The notes beneath the pieces are model-generated. The model was not told where the DNA came from. It did no database searches and saw only the letters and a program-made list of their open reading frames with translations. From Spisula solida (taxonomy: Eukaryota; Mollusca; Bivalvia; Venerida; Mactridae), in assembly GCA_947247005.1 (NCBI GenBank), contig OX365944.1, positions 2,678,501-2,742,500 on the forward strand: a stretch of DNA of 64,000 nt, written 5' to 3'. Below are positions 63,314 to 64,000 of this stretch, in pieces. Position numbers and translations under genes: made by a program. Within the stretch, counting starts at the first letter, position 1; each line of letters starts with the position of its first letter.

Positions 63314-64000
63314 CAAGAGGGCCAAATATGGCCCTGTATTGCACTTTGAACTAGTAGAACCATATTTTACACGGAGCTTGATTTCGGTTGCGATGGTTCT
63401 GCATGAATTTCAAATATACGTTTAGCTATTTTTAGAATGGACCATTCAAGGAGTATAGTTACCAATTTTTAATGTTATCCTCTCTGCAGATAAAAATGCA
63501 TAACTATTTACATATTTGGGAAAAAGTGCAAGTGGTTACTTGTTTATGTTTGTTTTTTCCTTTCGGTTGCCATTGCAACCTGAGTTATTTATGTATTTTA
63601 ATTTTTGCCATTTGTAATACTGTAAGAATCACCTAAAGGATATTGCTATTCATAATGAAATCCAACCAGTACTTTTAGAGAAGAAATGTTTTAAAGATTT
63701 AACTTCAGATATATACAAAAAGACAGACACCACCCACTGGTGCTAAATATTATGACGAATCATACCTGTAACAAAAATGTCGATTTTGTAAGATGGTTAC
63801 CAAACAACCATTTCTGCAAAATTATTGCGAAACCTGGCCAGTGGATGAATTTTTATAATTTAACTTTTTCTAATCGGTAGCCATATCAACCATAGATATT
63901 TAACGATCAGCAGGAAAATGACGGGCATCATCACAGTATGTTTTTTATATTTATTTCAAATTTCATAAAATTCTACCAGCCAGTTTCAGAAAAATGGCTG
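63314..64000 (+). repeat. GGCCAAGATGGCC-type dispersed repeat (R3)
   Basis: Begins AGAGGGCCAAATATGGCCCT; follows the R1 copy to the window end, including the two CCAAACAACCATTTCTGC-like halves. It ends just before the GGACTGACGGACG terminal region. Confidence 0.8.

Larger units (their letters stand above)
60701..64000. repeat. Right-array unit R3, cut by the window end
   Basis: Matches the start of R1 and R2 through the conserved block (62.78-62.88 kb) and the GGCCAAGATGGCC-type repeat (63.31 kb on). More units may lie to the right. Confidence 0.88.

Overview
Eukaryotic, AT-rich, intron-less-looking intergenic DNA, most likely from a bivalve mollusc. This call rests on dispersed repeats I associate with bivalves (the 'GGCCAAGATGGCC...' element, the 'GGTGAAAGTCACAGTGACCT' element and units ending in 'GGACTGACGGACG' with poly-C/G tails) and on several LINE and mariner-type relics. 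Species is not determinable from the sequence alone. I find no intact ordinary host gene. Most long open frames are chance or belong to transposons.

The main structure is two neighbouring arrays of long, diverged direct repeats. The left array (about 1.6-21.3 kb) has three unequal units: L1 at 1.6-11.5, L2 at 11.5-15.7 and L3 at 15.7-21.3 kb. The right array (about 24.9 kb to the window end) also has three: R1 at 24.9-46.4, R2 at 46.4-60.7 and the start of R3 at 60.7-64.0 kb. Blocks occur in the same order and orientation in each unit, separated by indels. Copies differ at many positions, so they are old duplications and not assembly duplicates. Because each block has a sister, many insertions can be defined against an empty site.

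Left region: a decayed L1/Tx1-like LINE (2.0-4.7 kb); an open frame made of 48-bp repeats behind a hydrophobic leader (7.4-8.0 kb); a CR1/jockey-like LINE tail (9.3 kb); a 237-bp tandem duplication (11.0-11.5 kb); a large minisatellite with head-to-head arms built on GCGTCCAG (11.7-13.9 kb); hairpin elements (14.0-14.6 kb); and a 'GTGACCTTGACC' repeat (18.4-18.75 kb).

Between the arrays lies a repeat-like block at 22.2-24.3 kb. The right array holds a 1,024-bp TIR element with TA target duplication carrying two inward-facing tRNA-like sequences (33.0-34.0 kb, R1 only); a decayed LINE RT fragment (40.3-41.1 kb, R1 only); an 880-bp mariner-type TIR element (44.4-45.3 kb, R1 only); a 980-bp mariner relic with 35-bp perfect TIRs (49.4-50.4 kb, R2 only); a 5'-truncated LINE whose RT frame is broken by one visible frameshift (53.4-56.1 kb, R2 only); and a mariner-type end (61.8 kb, R3 only). 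A block conserved in all three R units contains a TATA-like box and a palindrome and is the best candidate for host regulatory DNA.
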